Below are positions 29,854 to 40,105 of a stretch of DNA of 64,000 nt, in pieces. The DNA is taken from assembly GCF_947492815.1 (NCBI RefSeq), contig NZ_CANLOB010000021.1, positions 34,135-98,134 of the forward strand, read 5' to 3'. Within the stretch, counting starts at the first letter, position 1; each line of letters begins with the position of its first letter. The notes under the pieces were generated by a model. It saw nothing but the letters and a program-made list of their open reading frames with translations. It made no database searches and was not told the DNA's origin. The position numbers and the translations under genes were made by a program. Source of the stretch: an uncultured Dokdonia sp. Its GTDB lineage: Bacteria > Bacteroidota > Bacteroidia > Flavobacteriales > Flavobacteriaceae.

Positions 29854-32800
29854 TTGAAAAATAGCCTGTATATTTTTCTTATCACACTATGCTTCCTTTC
29901 TTGCAAAGAAAGAGATATGAAGACACACCTGTTTTCGTACGTTTCTCCATCACATTCTCAAATAACATTTGAAAATACAATCACCGAAAATGACACTATA
30001 AATGCTATAAACTTTCAGTATTGTTATAATGGAGGTGGTGTCGGAATAGGAGATTTTAATAATGATGGCTTATCAGATATTGTATTTACAGGAAACCAAG
30101 TACCCAGCGCACTCTACCTCAACCTTGGAGAAATGAAATTTAAAGATATTACCATAGCTTCTGGCGTACTAACCAATACCTGGACTACAGGAGTAAGTAT
30201 TGTAGACATCAATGCAGATGGGTATGATGATATTTATATAAATGTAGGTGGAGCCAACTGCAATAACGACTGCCCTAACCTATTATATATTAACAAAGGT
30301 ATTACTTCAGAAGGTATCCCAACATTTGAAGAAAAAGCAGCAGCTTATGGACTAAATGATGGAAATTATAGTCAGCAAACACTCTTTTTTGATTACGACT
30401 CAGATCATGACTTAGATGCCTACATTGTTAGGAATGGCAACACAAAATACGGCAGAAACAACCCTATTCCTAAAGATAAATTCCCTGATCATTTAAAAGA
30501 TGTATTATTAGAAAACAAATCAGAAGAAGGAAGCCCATATCCTATTTTTGAAGATGTTTCCAAGGAAAAAGGAATCACACACAAAGGCTTTGGATTAGGC
30601 ATTGCTATCACCGATTACAATAATGACTTATTGCCAGACATCTATATCACAAATGATTTTATTACAAATGACGTATTATACATAAATCAAGGGGATGTTG
30701 CTGGGTACGCTTTCGCGAAAGCGGATACCGACATACTCACAACACAAACATACAACGCTATGGGGGTAGATATAGCTGACATTAATAATGATGCCTTCCC
30801 TGATATTGCTGTTGTTGATATGTTACCCAACGATTATGAGCGCCAAAAAAAGATGCTCGGTTTTAATAACTACGATAAATTCTTACTTTCCCAGCGTAAT
30901 GGATATACGCCACAATATGTTCAAAACACATTGCAAATACATAATGGAGTACACCAAAACGTTGCCTTACCTGCTTCTGAAGTAGGATACAAAGCTGGCA
31001 TTGCAAAAACAGATTGGAGTTGGGCACCACTCATCGCTGATTATGATAGAGACGGAAATAAAGATCTGTATATCACAAATGGATATGTAAAAGATATTAC
31101 AGATTTAGATTTTATTAATTACTCAGGACAGAATAATGTCTTTGGAACTCAAGAAGCACGTGCAAAAAAACTACAGTCATTGGTAAATGAGCTACCTGGT
31201 ATTTACTTACCTAACTTTATGTTTAAAAATACAGGAGACATCTCATTTGAAGATGTATCTGAACAATGGATGGCCGCTAAAGATTCGTTTTCAAATGGTG
31301 CTGCCTATGCCGATTTAGACGGAGATGGAGATTTAGATATTATCGTAAATAACATCAATGCACCCGCATTTGTACTTGAAAATCATGCAGACAAAAATGC
31401 AACAGAGTATGTTCGTATCCAGTTAAAAGGTGCCCCTAAAAACAAAGCTGCTATAGGAACAAAAATTACTATTTGGCAACAAGGCACATCCCAAACTCAC
31501 TATCAATCTGTTGTAAGAGGATATCTATCTTCTGTAGAATCTACGATTACTTTTGGAATCAACACAACCCCTATAGATTCATTAGAAGTCATATGGCCAG
31601 ATGGAAAAAGGTTTATGACAAAAGATATTGTTAGAAACGCAACGACTGTTTTAAGCTATCTAGACACTGCTACCAAGAAAGCACCATCAAGTACAACAAC
31701 AACGATACTGCAAAAAAGAGATAGTATCCTTTCTTATAATCATACTGAAAACCCAGCAAATGATTTTATAAATCAATCATTATTACCATTACAGTTTAAT
31801 GCAAATGGACCTATTATTATTTCTGGAAATATAGACGGTTTACCAGGTGATGAATTATTTATTGGGGGAAACAGCAGAACTCCAAGTCAGTTATTGAAAG
31901 AAAATAAACATGGTTCTTATGACACCATTCAGACATTTACATCAAACTCAGATGTTACTGCAGCACTCTTTGTAGATATTGATCAAGATAAGAACCTAGA
32001 TTTATATATTGGCTATGGTGGTACTGACGCACGAGATATAGAGGATTATATCTTACTAAATGATGGAAAGGGAAATTTTGTAATCCCTAAAGAGGTACGA
32101 TTACCTAAAATGAGAATTAACACTACAAGTGTCACTAAAGTCGATTATGACCAAGATGGAGATGATGACCTATTTGTTTCTGGAGGTGTATTAGCAGGCA
32201 ATTACCCTCTTGGAATGGAAAGCTACCTTTTAGAAAACAAAAATAAGAAGTATCACATTGTAGATACAGTAAAAGCTGATAGCGGTTTTTTAAAAAATGC
32301 TACTTGGGCAGACCTTAACACAAATGGAACGAAAGAACTGATCACTGTAGGGCACTGGAATGGTATCACTTCATATACGACGCAGAAGAATAAACTAGAA
32401 CAACTTCCGCTACAATTCAAAAACGAAAACGGAGAACTTATTTCTATGAACGGATGGTGGAATAGTATAGAAACTGCAGATATAGATAATGATGGAGATA
32501 CAGACATCTTACTAGGAAATCAAGGGACCAATGGATTTATAAAACCTACACAAGAAGAACCCGTATATGTATATGCTAGAGATTTTGATTCTAACGGGAG
32601 TATTGATCCTGTACTTGCACAATACTTTTCAGAAAAACAAACTTCTGTATTAAAACCTATTCATACTAGAGATGATATTTTTAAGCAGTTAGTTTCATTA
32701 AAAAAGAGATATGGTACTTACAACGAATTTGCAAAAGTAGATTTTAAAACACTTTTAAAAATTAAGGATTTAGATAGAGAAACATTTAACGCGACTACTT

Positions 32801-33165
32801 TTGAATCTGTATATGCCGAAAATATAGGTAATAACACATTTATTGTTCATGTACTTCCTCTTGAGTGTCAGCATGCACCTATTCAGGACATTCTCATCCA
32901 AGATATTGATCAAGATGGGTATAAGGATGTTTTACTTACAGGAAATGATTACTCTGCCGAGTCTAATTATGGAAGGCACGATGCGCTGATAGGTGTATTT
33001 TTAAAAGGCGGTGAGACAGGATTCTCTGTCGTTAGAAATCAAGACAGTGGTTTTATAGTACCAAAACAGTCCAATTATATTACTACTGCAATTAGTCAAG
33101 AAAAACAGATACGCATCATAGCCACACAACACAATGACAAGGCTTGTGTATTTGAAATTAATTAA
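29854..33165 (+). CDS. VCBS/FG-GAP repeat lipoprotein with ASPIC/UnbV-type domain
   Basis: 'LCFLSCKERD' lipobox, repeated 'DFNNDGLSDIVFTGN', 'DINADGYDDIYINVGG', 'DLDGDGDLDIIVNN', ASPIC-like 'GTKITIWQQGTSQTHYQSVVRGYLSSVESTITFGI'. Confidence 0.85.
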   Translation: MKNSLYIFLITLCFLSCKERDMKTHLFSYVSPSHSQITFENTITENDTINAINFQYCYNGGGVGIGDFNNDGLSDIVFTGNQVPSALYLNLGEMKFKDITIASGVLTNTWTTGVSIVDINADGYDDIYINVGGANCNNDCPNLLYINKGITSEGIPTFEEKAAAYGLNDGNYSQQTLFFDYDSDHDLDAYIVRNGNTKYGRNNPIPKDKFPDHLKDVLLENKSEEGSPYPIFEDVSKEKGITHKGFGLGIAITDYNNDLLPDIYITNDFITNDVLYINQGDVAGYAFAKADTDILTTQTYNAMGVDIADINNDAFPDIAVVDMLPNDYERQKKMLGFNNYDKFLLSQRNGYTPQYVQNTLQIHNGVHQNVALPASEVGYKAGIAKTDWSWAPLIADYDRDGNKDLYITNGYVKDITDLDFINYSGQNNVFGTQEARAKKLQSLVNELPGIYLPNFMFKNTGDISFEDVSEQWMAAKDSFSNGAAYADLDGDGDLDIIVNNINAPAFVLENHADKNATEYVRIQLKGAPKNKAAIGTKITIWQQGTSQTHYQSVVRGYLSSVESTITFGINTTPIDSLEVIWPDGKRFMTKDIVRNATTVLSYLDTATKKAPSSTTTTILQKRDSILSYNHTENPANDFINQSLLPLQFNANGPIIISGNIDGLPGDELFIGGNSRTPSQLLKENKHGSYDTIQTFTSNSDVTAALFVDIDQDKNLDLYIGYGGTDARDIEDYILLNDGKGNFVIPKEVRLPKMRINTTSVTKVDYDQDGDDDLFVSGGVLAGNYPLGMESYLLENKNKKYHIVDTVKADSGFLKNATWADLNTNGTKELITVGHWNGITSYTTQKNKLEQLPLQFKNENGELISMNGWWNSIETADIDNDGDTDILLGNQGTNGFIKPTQEEPVYVYARDFDSNGSIDPVLAQYFSEKQTSVLKPIHTRDDIFKQLVSLKKRYGTYNEFAKVDFKTLLKIKDLDRETFNATTFESVYAENIGNNTFIVHVLPLECQHAPIQDILIQDIDQDGYKDVLLTGNDYSAESNYGRHDALIGVFLKGGETGFSVVRNQDSGFIVPKQSNYITTAISQEKQIRIIATQHNDKACVFEIN
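30708..30723. repeat. palindrome copy 6 (inside VCBS lipoprotein gene)
   Basis: CGCTTTCGCGAAAGCG. Confidence 0.95.
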
Positions 33166-33199
33166 GGATAGCCCAACAATAAATGAATAATAGGCTTAC

Positions 33200-34966
33200 A
33201 TGGAAGAAGTAATTACACATCGTTTTAACATCATTAAAGACCCAGATACTTTTGATGTTACTATTACATCAAATACGAAAGAAAAAGATATAGATATATA
33301 CACTATATATTTTTCGGCACATAAAGAGTTTACCCCTAAACCCGTTACCATATCCTGGAAAATCCCAGCAATAAATGTAAAAGGAGTTTGGAAACCAACA
33401 TCAGATTTTTCGAAACGTATTATGGATGATTGGGAGTTAAATCATATGGAATCACGTATTTCTGTTGATGCTCCTGTGGTGTCCATTTATGGACATAATG
33501 ACAAAAACACACTCACATTTGCATGCGCTGATGCTATTAATACAACATCACTAAATGCATTATATAGAGAAGAAGATAATTGTATCTATTGTCACATCAC
33601 TTTATTTGCAGAAGCACATCATTCAATTACATCATATAGTACAGAGTTACGAATAGATCAAAACACGTATCATTTTTCCGAAGCTTTAAAAGGAGTAAGA
33701 ACTTGGTGGGAAAATTTTGAACACCTGACACCTACTCCAACGCCAGCACTGGCAAAAAAACCTGTATATTCTACTTGGTACCAATTTCATCAAAATCTTG
33801 AGCCCGAACTCTTAATAGAAGAATGTAAACTGGCTTCAAAACTAGGATACGAGCTTATGATTCTTGATGATGGATGGCAAACTAAAGATAGTAATAGAGG
33901 ATACGATTATACTGGAGATTGGGAACCTGAACGCATTCCTAATCTAGCATCATTCACCGAAGCAGTGCACGCTACAGGCATGAAACTAGCTTTATGGTAT
34001 TCTGTTCCTTTTTGTGGAAAACATAGCAAAGCTTATCAAAAATTTAAAGGGAAGTTTCTGACTGAAAATCATCGATGGGCGCCTGTTTTTGACCCTAGAT
34101 ATCCAGAGGTAAGAACCTATCTTATAGGATTATACACAAAAGCTCTTGAAGAATGGAATTTAGATGGTTTTAAGCTAGATTTCATTGATGAGTTCAAAGC
34201 ATATCCAGAAACTGTATTAACATTAGAAGACGGAAGAGATTTCTCCTCTATCAATGAAGCTGTAGATAGATTACTAACAGACGTTATTACTTCTTTGAAA
34301 GCTATAAAAAAAGACGTTGTTATTGAATTCAGACAAAAATACACAGGACCAGCAATGCGAAAATATGGTAATATGTTTAGAGCATTTGATTGCCCTGGAG
34401 ATAATGCTATGAATCGCGTACGTATTGCAGATATAAAAATGATTTCTGGCGATACCGCTGTACATAGTGATATGTTTACCTATCATAAAGATGAACCTAT
34501 AGAAATCAAAGCATTACAACTAGTAAATACACTTTTTGGTGTTCCTCAACTATCTATCTTACTTCAAGAAGTATCTCAAGAAGAAGCCAGTATGATAGGG
34601 TTTTATACAAAGTACTGGAATCAAAATGCAACCACATTATTAAAAGGAGATTTTACGCCACACAAACCATTAGCTAATTACCCAATTTGCGAATCCATTT
34701 TAAACGATCAACATATTATAGGTGTCTTTGATAATTATGTTGTTCCTATAACTTCAAAAGCTCCAAAAATTGATATTATAAATGGTCAATTAGAAGAATA
34801 TGTCATCATAAATTGCAACCATAATTTAGGCGATTATAATATGGTCATCTATAGTTGTACAGGAAAAATAATACAAGAATCATCTATACAGCTACAAAAA
34901 GGGATTTTAAAAATAGAAGTCCCTCAAAGTGGATTAATTAAACTATCTAAGAATACTTATCTTTAA
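33200..34966 (+). CDS. GH36-like alpha-galactosidase (melibiase), no signal peptide
   Basis: 'ELMILDDGWQ', 'GMKLALWYSVPF', 'WNLDGFKLDFIDEF' barrel/nucleophile region; N-terminus MEEVITHRFN not signal-like. Confidence 0.8.
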   Translation: MEEVITHRFNIIKDPDTFDVTITSNTKEKDIDIYTIYFSAHKEFTPKPVTISWKIPAINVKGVWKPTSDFSKRIMDDWELNHMESRISVDAPVVSIYGHNDKNTLTFACADAINTTSLNALYREEDNCIYCHITLFAEAHHSITSYSTELRIDQNTYHFSEALKGVRTWWENFEHLTPTPTPALAKKPVYSTWYQFHQNLEPELLIEECKLASKLGYELMILDDGWQTKDSNRGYDYTGDWEPERIPNLASFTEAVHATGMKLALWYSVPFCGKHSKAYQKFKGKFLTENHRWAPVFDPRYPEVRTYLIGLYTKALEEWNLDGFKLDFIDEFKAYPETVLTLEDGRDFSSINEAVDRLLTDVITSLKAIKKDVVIEFRQKYTGPAMRKYGNMFRAFDCPGDNAMNRVRIADIKMISGDTAVHSDMFTYHKDEPIEIKALQLVNTLFGVPQLSILLQEVSQEEASMIGFYTKYWNQNATTLLKGDFTPHKPLANYPICESILNDQHIIGVFDNYVVPITSKAPKIDIINGQLEEYVIINCNHNLGDYNMVIYSCTGKIIQESSIQLQKGILKIEVPQSGLIKLSKNTYL

Positions 34967-34992
34967 TCACAAAAGAATTTGTACGCTAAACT

Positions 34993-37900
34993 ATGAGTAA
35001 AGAATATATTATTGCTTTTGATCAAGGCACGACGAGCACACGCGCTATAATATTTGATAAAAAAGGGAACATCTGTGGTATTGCTCAAAAAGAATTAACT
35101 CAACAGTATCCAAAACCAGGATGGGTAGAACACGATCCGATAGAAATTGTAACCCACCAACAAGAGGTATTTGAAGAGGTTATAGAAAAATCTTCTATCA
35201 CTATAGATCAAATTGCAGCTATTGGTATTACCAATCAAAGAGAAACCACTGTAGTATGGGATAAAATTACAGGTGAACCCATTCATAATGCCATTGTATG
35301 GTTAGACAAACGTACATCAGGAATTTGCGAACAATTAAAAGCGCAAGGACTCGAAGAGTATGTGGCAAAAAACACAGGTCTAGTCATAGATTCTTATTTT
35401 TCTGGCACGAAAGCACGATGGATTCTTGATCATATACAAGGCGCACAAGAAAGAGCTGAAAAAGGAGAACTTTTATTTGGGACTATAGACAGCTGGTTGA
35501 TTTGGAAATTTACACAAGGAAAGCATCACGTAACTGATCATTCTAATGCTTCACGTACATTACTTTATAATATTTTACAATTAGACTGGGATTCAAAAAT
35601 GCTAGATGCATTACAAATTCCTAAAGCAATGCTTCCTAAAGTACAGCATTCTTCGTCAAATTTTGGGCACTTTACCTACAAAGACCACCAAATTCCTATT
35701 TATGGTGTTGCAGGAGATCAACAAGCGTCCCTATTTGGTCAAGGAGGATATAAGTCAGGAATGGCAAAAAACACCTACGGGACAGGTTGTTTTATGCTTA
35801 TGAATACAGGTAAAAAACCATACCAATCAAAAAATGGTTTATTAACTACACTTTGTGCAAGCTTAGCATCAGACAATATAAAGTATGCTTTAGAAGGAAG
35901 TGTATTTGTAGCTGGAGCCTCTGTACAATGGCTACGAGACAAACTTCAGGTAATTGATCATGCAAAAGAAACCGAAGCTATTTGTGAAGTAACAACCTCT
36001 GCAGACGATTTATATGTGGTACCCGCATTCGCAGGCTTAGGAGCACCGCATTGGGACATGAAAGCAAAAGGAGCCATTTACGGTCTTACCCTAGATTCGG
36101 GTAAAAATGAAATTATCAAAGCTACCGTAGATGCACTTGCGTATCAATCTAGAGATGTGCTCGAGGCTATGGTAGAAGATAGTGGCAAACAAATGAAATC
36201 ACTTAAGGTAGATGGAGGTGCCACAGCAAATAATTACCTCATGCAATTTCAAGCTGATATTTTAAATGTAGAAGTAGATCGTCCAAAAATGCTTGAAGTC
36301 ACAGCATTGGGTGCTGCATTTTTAGCAGGTATTCAAGCTGGCTTGTGGACCAAAAAAGATATTGCCAAATTACGAGAAGTAGACACCCTATTTACTCCTG
36401 AAATTACAGAGTATACACGTACCAAGAAATATACAGGATGGAAACAAGCAGTAGCACGTACCAAGTCTTCTAATCAAAATATGCTATCCGTTAAAGAAGA
36501 AGGACCGATACGTTTTTCTATTTTGGATAGAGACACCCAATTGCGAAGAGCCAAAAAAGAACGTTTTGACCTCATCATTATTGGAGGTGGTGTTACTGGA
36601 GCAGGTATTGCACTAGACGCCTCCTCCAGAGGCATGAATGTTTGTTTGATAGAAAAAAATGATTTTGCTTCAGGCACTAGTAATAAATCCACAAAACTCA
36701 TTCATGGAGGATTACGTTATTTAAAACAAATGGAAATTGGACTTGTAAAAGAGTCTGGTAGTGAGCGAGCAACTGTACACAAACTAGCACCGCATCTCGT
36801 TGTTCCAGAAAAAATGCTACTTCCGCTTATTGAAGGAGGAACGTATGGCAAAATGATGACTGCCATCGGATTAAAAGTATACGATTTTCTTGCCAATGTA
36901 GAAGGCGAAGACAAGCGTAAAATGCTTACTACAGAAGAAACTGCAAGTAAAGAACCATTACTCAACAAAGAACACCTTGTAGGAGGCGGTTACTATGCAG
37001 AATACCGTACTGATGATGCCAGACTTACTATTGAGCTTCTCAAAAAAGCAGCTTCTTTTGGAGCATGTGTGATTAATTACTGCGAAATGAAATCATTTAA
37101 TTATGATGAGGAAGGAAAAATTAAAAACCTACACTGTTATGATTACAATACTAAAAGTAGCTTTAAACTAAAAGCAAACAATTATGTTTCGGCGGCAGGA
37201 CCTTGGGTAGATTTAGTGCGAGAAAAAGATCACTCTATGAATAATAAACACCTACATTTAACCAAAGGTGTACACATTGTTTTTTCAAGAGAACGTTTCC
37301 CGCTAACTCAATCTATTTATTTTGATGTCCCAGACGGACGTATGATTTTTGCCATTCCAAGAGGCAGATCTACCTATGTAGGAACTACCGATACCAACTA
37401 TAATGGCAATCTAAATAGAGTAGTCGCTACACAAGACGATGCTACTTATTTATTGGATGCTGTAAACAATATGTTTCCGAGCGTACAACTCACTATAGAA
37501 GATATTGAATCTAACTGGGCAGGATTAAGGCCGCTTATTCATGAAGATGGAAAAGACCCATCCGAACTCTCCAGAAGAGATGAGATTTTTGTTTCAAAAA
37601 CGGGCCTTATCTCTATTGCAGGAGGAAAACTCACAGGGTATCGTAAAATGGCACAGCGCGTTATAGATACCGTATTGAAAAATGTACCTGAAAAGAAAAA
37701 ACAACATCTCGTAAAATCCCACACAGAACGTATACCGCTTACTTCTAGCCCTTTGACCAATACAAAAGATGTCAATACCTATGAAAAAGAAATTGCTACA
37801 CAACTCAATACAATGGGAATTAAAGATAAAAACCAAAGTGAATATTTAGCAACTACCTATGGAAAACAGGCAGATGATATCATACAGAAAATAGATTATT

Positions 37901-38175
37901 TCTTAAATGAATCTGTAGAAGAACGTCTGATACGTGCTGAAGTTTGGTATAGTGTACATCACGAAATGACCAACTCTTTAGCCGATTTCTTTGTACGAAG
38001 AACTGGAAGACTCTATTTTGATATACATAGTGTACACAAATACAGACAACTTGTACAGGAAGATCTTATTAAATATTTAGGATGGGATGAAGGACGCGTA
38101 ATCGATGAAAACAAATGGCTCGATATTTTAGTAAAAGATGCATCACATTACTATGAAAAAGAAATGGAAGCCTAA
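34993..38175 (+). CDS. natural fusion: glycerol kinase (N-term ~1-495) + FAD-dependent glycerol-3-phosphate dehydrogenase (C-term)
   Basis: N-term 'IIAFDQGTTSTRAIIFD', 'GWVEHDPIEI', 'ALGAAFLAGIQAGLW'; C-term 'FDLIIIGGGVTGAGIALDASSRGMNVCLIEKNDFASGTSNKSTKLIHGGLRYLKQ', 'YYAEYRTDDARLTIELLKKA'. Single uninterrupted frame. Confidence 0.92.
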   Translation: MSKEYIIAFDQGTTSTRAIIFDKKGNICGIAQKELTQQYPKPGWVEHDPIEIVTHQQEVFEEVIEKSSITIDQIAAIGITNQRETTVVWDKITGEPIHNAIVWLDKRTSGICEQLKAQGLEEYVAKNTGLVIDSYFSGTKARWILDHIQGAQERAEKGELLFGTIDSWLIWKFTQGKHHVTDHSNASRTLLYNILQLDWDSKMLDALQIPKAMLPKVQHSSSNFGHFTYKDHQIPIYGVAGDQQASLFGQGGYKSGMAKNTYGTGCFMLMNTGKKPYQSKNGLLTTLCASLASDNIKYALEGSVFVAGASVQWLRDKLQVIDHAKETEAICEVTTSADDLYVVPAFAGLGAPHWDMKAKGAIYGLTLDSGKNEIIKATVDALAYQSRDVLEAMVEDSGKQMKSLKVDGGATANNYLMQFQADILNVEVDRPKMLEVTALGAAFLAGIQAGLWTKKDIAKLREVDTLFTPEITEYTRTKKYTGWKQAVARTKSSNQNMLSVKEEGPIRFSILDRDTQLRRAKKERFDLIIIGGGVTGAGIALDASSRGMNVCLIEKNDFASGTSNKSTKLIHGGLRYLKQMEIGLVKESGSERATVHKLAPHLVVPEKMLLPLIEGGTYGKMMTAIGLKVYDFLANVEGEDKRKMLTTEETASKEPLLNKEHLVGGGYYAEYRTDDARLTIELLKKAASFGACVINYCEMKSFNYDEEGKIKNLHCYDYNTKSSFKLKANNYVSAAGPWVDLVREKDHSMNNKHLHLTKGVHIVFSRERFPLTQSIYFDVPDGRMIFAIPRGRSTYVGTTDTNYNGNLNRVVATQDDATYLLDAVNNMFPSVQLTIEDIESNWAGLRPLIHEDGKDPSELSRRDEIFVSKTGLISIAGGKLTGYRKMAQRVIDTVLKNVPEKKKQHLVKSHTERIPLTSSPLTNTKDVNTYEKEIATQLNTMGIKDKNQSEYLATTYGKQADDIIQKIDYFLNESVEERLIRAEVWYSVHHEMTNSLADFFVRRTGRLYFDIHSVHKYRQLVQEDLIKYLGWDEGRVIDENKWLDILVKDASHYYEKEMEA

Positions 38176-38215
38176 GCAACAAAACAACTATAACGTTGTA
38201 GTAAATCATGAGGTA

Positions 38216-38235
38216 TACGCTTTCGCGAAAGCGTA
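38216..38235. repeat. palindrome copy 7 (intergenic, glpKD fusion/SSS)
   Basis: TACGCTTTCGCGAAAGCGTA. Confidence 0.95.
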
Positions 38236-38303
38236 CCCAAAAAGCACCTCTATATTCAATGAAATTTCATATTTTCACTGCAACACTATAAATTAAACAA
38301 CCT

Positions 38304-40034
38304 ATGGGAATCATTTCATTTATTGGATTTACACTATTAGTAGCAGGATTTGCTTGGTGGAAAACAAGAGGAACCGATGAAAAATCTGCAGACGGATATT
38401 ATTTAGGAGGAAGAAGCCTTGGCGCTATCACAATTGCAGGATCTTTATTACTTACAAATTTATCTGCAGAGCAAATTGTAGGGTTGAACGGACAAGCTTT
38501 TAGCGAGGGAATTCTTGTAATGGCATGGGAAACACTTGCTGCCATAGCTATGGTGATTACAGCTGTATGGTTTCTCCCAAAATATATGAAAGGAGGTATT
38601 ACCACCATTCCTGAATTTATAGAAAAACGTTTTGATGAAAATACAAAAGCCATACTATCCGTATTATTTTTAATTGCATTTGCCATTGTATTACTCCCTA
38701 CTATCCTTTATTCTGGATCATTAGCGTTTAGCACCATGTTTGATTTACCTGGTTTATTAGGTTGGGAAGAATCTTCAGTAATTGCCTTATGCGTTTGGAG
38801 TATTGGTTTGATAGGTATTGTGTATGCTATTTTTGGGGGTCTAAAAGCTGTTGCTGTTTCTGATTTAATCAATGCTATAGGTTTATTAGTAGGAGGATTA
38901 TTAATCCCATATTTTGGATTAAAGCTTATTGGTGATGGAGACATGTTTGCCGGACTTAGCACATTGTGGACAGAAAATCAAGATAAATTTGATGTTACTG
39001 GAGATGTAACCTCATCAATACCTGTAGGAACTATCTTTACCGGAATGATGATTGCACAAATGTATTATTGGGGAACCAACCAATCTATACTACAACGTGT
39101 ATTTGGAGCCAAGAGTTTAAAAGAAGGACAGAAAGGAATGATGCTAGCAGCTTTCGTAAAATTCCTGATTCCAGTTATTGTAGTACTTCCAGGTATCATT
39201 GCTTGGAATGTATTTAAAGGTGACCTTAGTGCACCAGATCAAGCATACCCACAATTAGTAAAAGAAGTATTACCACCAGCGCTATTAGGATTTTTTGCTG
39301 CCGTATTATTTGGAGCTGTGTTAAGTTCCTTTAATAGTTTATTAAATAGTAGTGCAACGCTGTTTGGGTTTGATCTTTATAAGAAGTTTTTCAAGAAAGA
39401 TGCTTCTGAGCATCAAACGGTAAAAGCAGGAAAGTTATTTGGTCTCTTAGTAGCCGTAATATCTATGAGTATAGCACCTCTTATTGCTAAAGCACCTGAT
39501 GGATTATTTGATTATATACAACAAGCATTAGGTAGTTTAAGTGTCCCTATTCTTGCTGTTGTTATTATCGGAATTTTGACAAAACATGTACCAGCCCTTG
39601 GCGCAAAAGTCGTAATGATTCTAGGAGTCATAATGTATCTATTTAGCTTACTTTATTTAGGACCTAAAATGACAGAATCAGCACTTGATGATAATAATTT
39701 AGTAAGTTCAAAGTATATCAATAGCTTAAAAGTTGAAGATGGAGTAGATACCAAAAAAGTATTTTTTGACAGTATCAATGTTACAGATATTGATGCATAT
39801 GCCGCAAAAGTAAAACTTGTTGAAGCAGAAGCATATCCGCATTTTCTCCATATCATGGGAATTTTATTTGTAGTGAATATCATTATTATGTTAGTCATCG
39901 GAATGATAAAACCCAAAACAGACATTTACGTTCCTGAAACCACAGAAGCTATTGATACCACTCCTTGGAAGTATGCATACATTGTAGGAGGACTTATTAC
40001 TCTATTAGTATTAAGCACCTACTTAATATTTTAA
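38304..40034 (+). CDS. SSS-family sodium:solute (sugar) symporter
   Basis: 'SADGYYLGGRSLGAITIAGSLLLTNLSAEQIVGLNGQAF', 'YYWGTNQSILQRVFGAKSLKEGQKG', multi-TM. Confidence 0.9.
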   Translation: MGIISFIGFTLLVAGFAWWKTRGTDEKSADGYYLGGRSLGAITIAGSLLLTNLSAEQIVGLNGQAFSEGILVMAWETLAAIAMVITAVWFLPKYMKGGITTIPEFIEKRFDENTKAILSVLFLIAFAIVLLPTILYSGSLAFSTMFDLPGLLGWEESSVIALCVWSIGLIGIVYAIFGGLKAVAVSDLINAIGLLVGGLLIPYFGLKLIGDGDMFAGLSTLWTENQDKFDVTGDVTSSIPVGTIFTGMMIAQMYYWGTNQSILQRVFGAKSLKEGQKGMMLAAFVKFLIPVIVVLPGIIAWNVFKGDLSAPDQAYPQLVKEVLPPALLGFFAAVLFGAVLSSFNSLLNSSATLFGFDLYKKFFKKDASEHQTVKAGKLFGLLVAVISMSIAPLIAKAPDGLFDYIQQALGSLSVPILAVVIIGILTKHVPALGAKVVMILGVIMYLFSLLYLGPKMTESALDDNNLVSSKYINSLKVEDGVDTKKVFFDSINVTDIDAYAAKVKLVEAEAYPHFLHIMGILFVVNIIIMLVIGMIKPKTDIYVPETTEAIDTTPWKYAYIVGGLITLLVLSTYLIF

Positions 40035-40044
40035 TAACCTGAGT

Positions 40045-40062
40045 ACGCTTTCGCGAAAGCGT
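40045..40062. repeat. palindrome copy 8 (intergenic, SSS/galE)
   Basis: ACGCTTTCGCGAAAGCGT. Confidence 0.95.
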
Positions 40063-40105
40063 GTAAAAAACATAAGAAATAGCCTAGCTATTACACACAT
40101 TTTAT

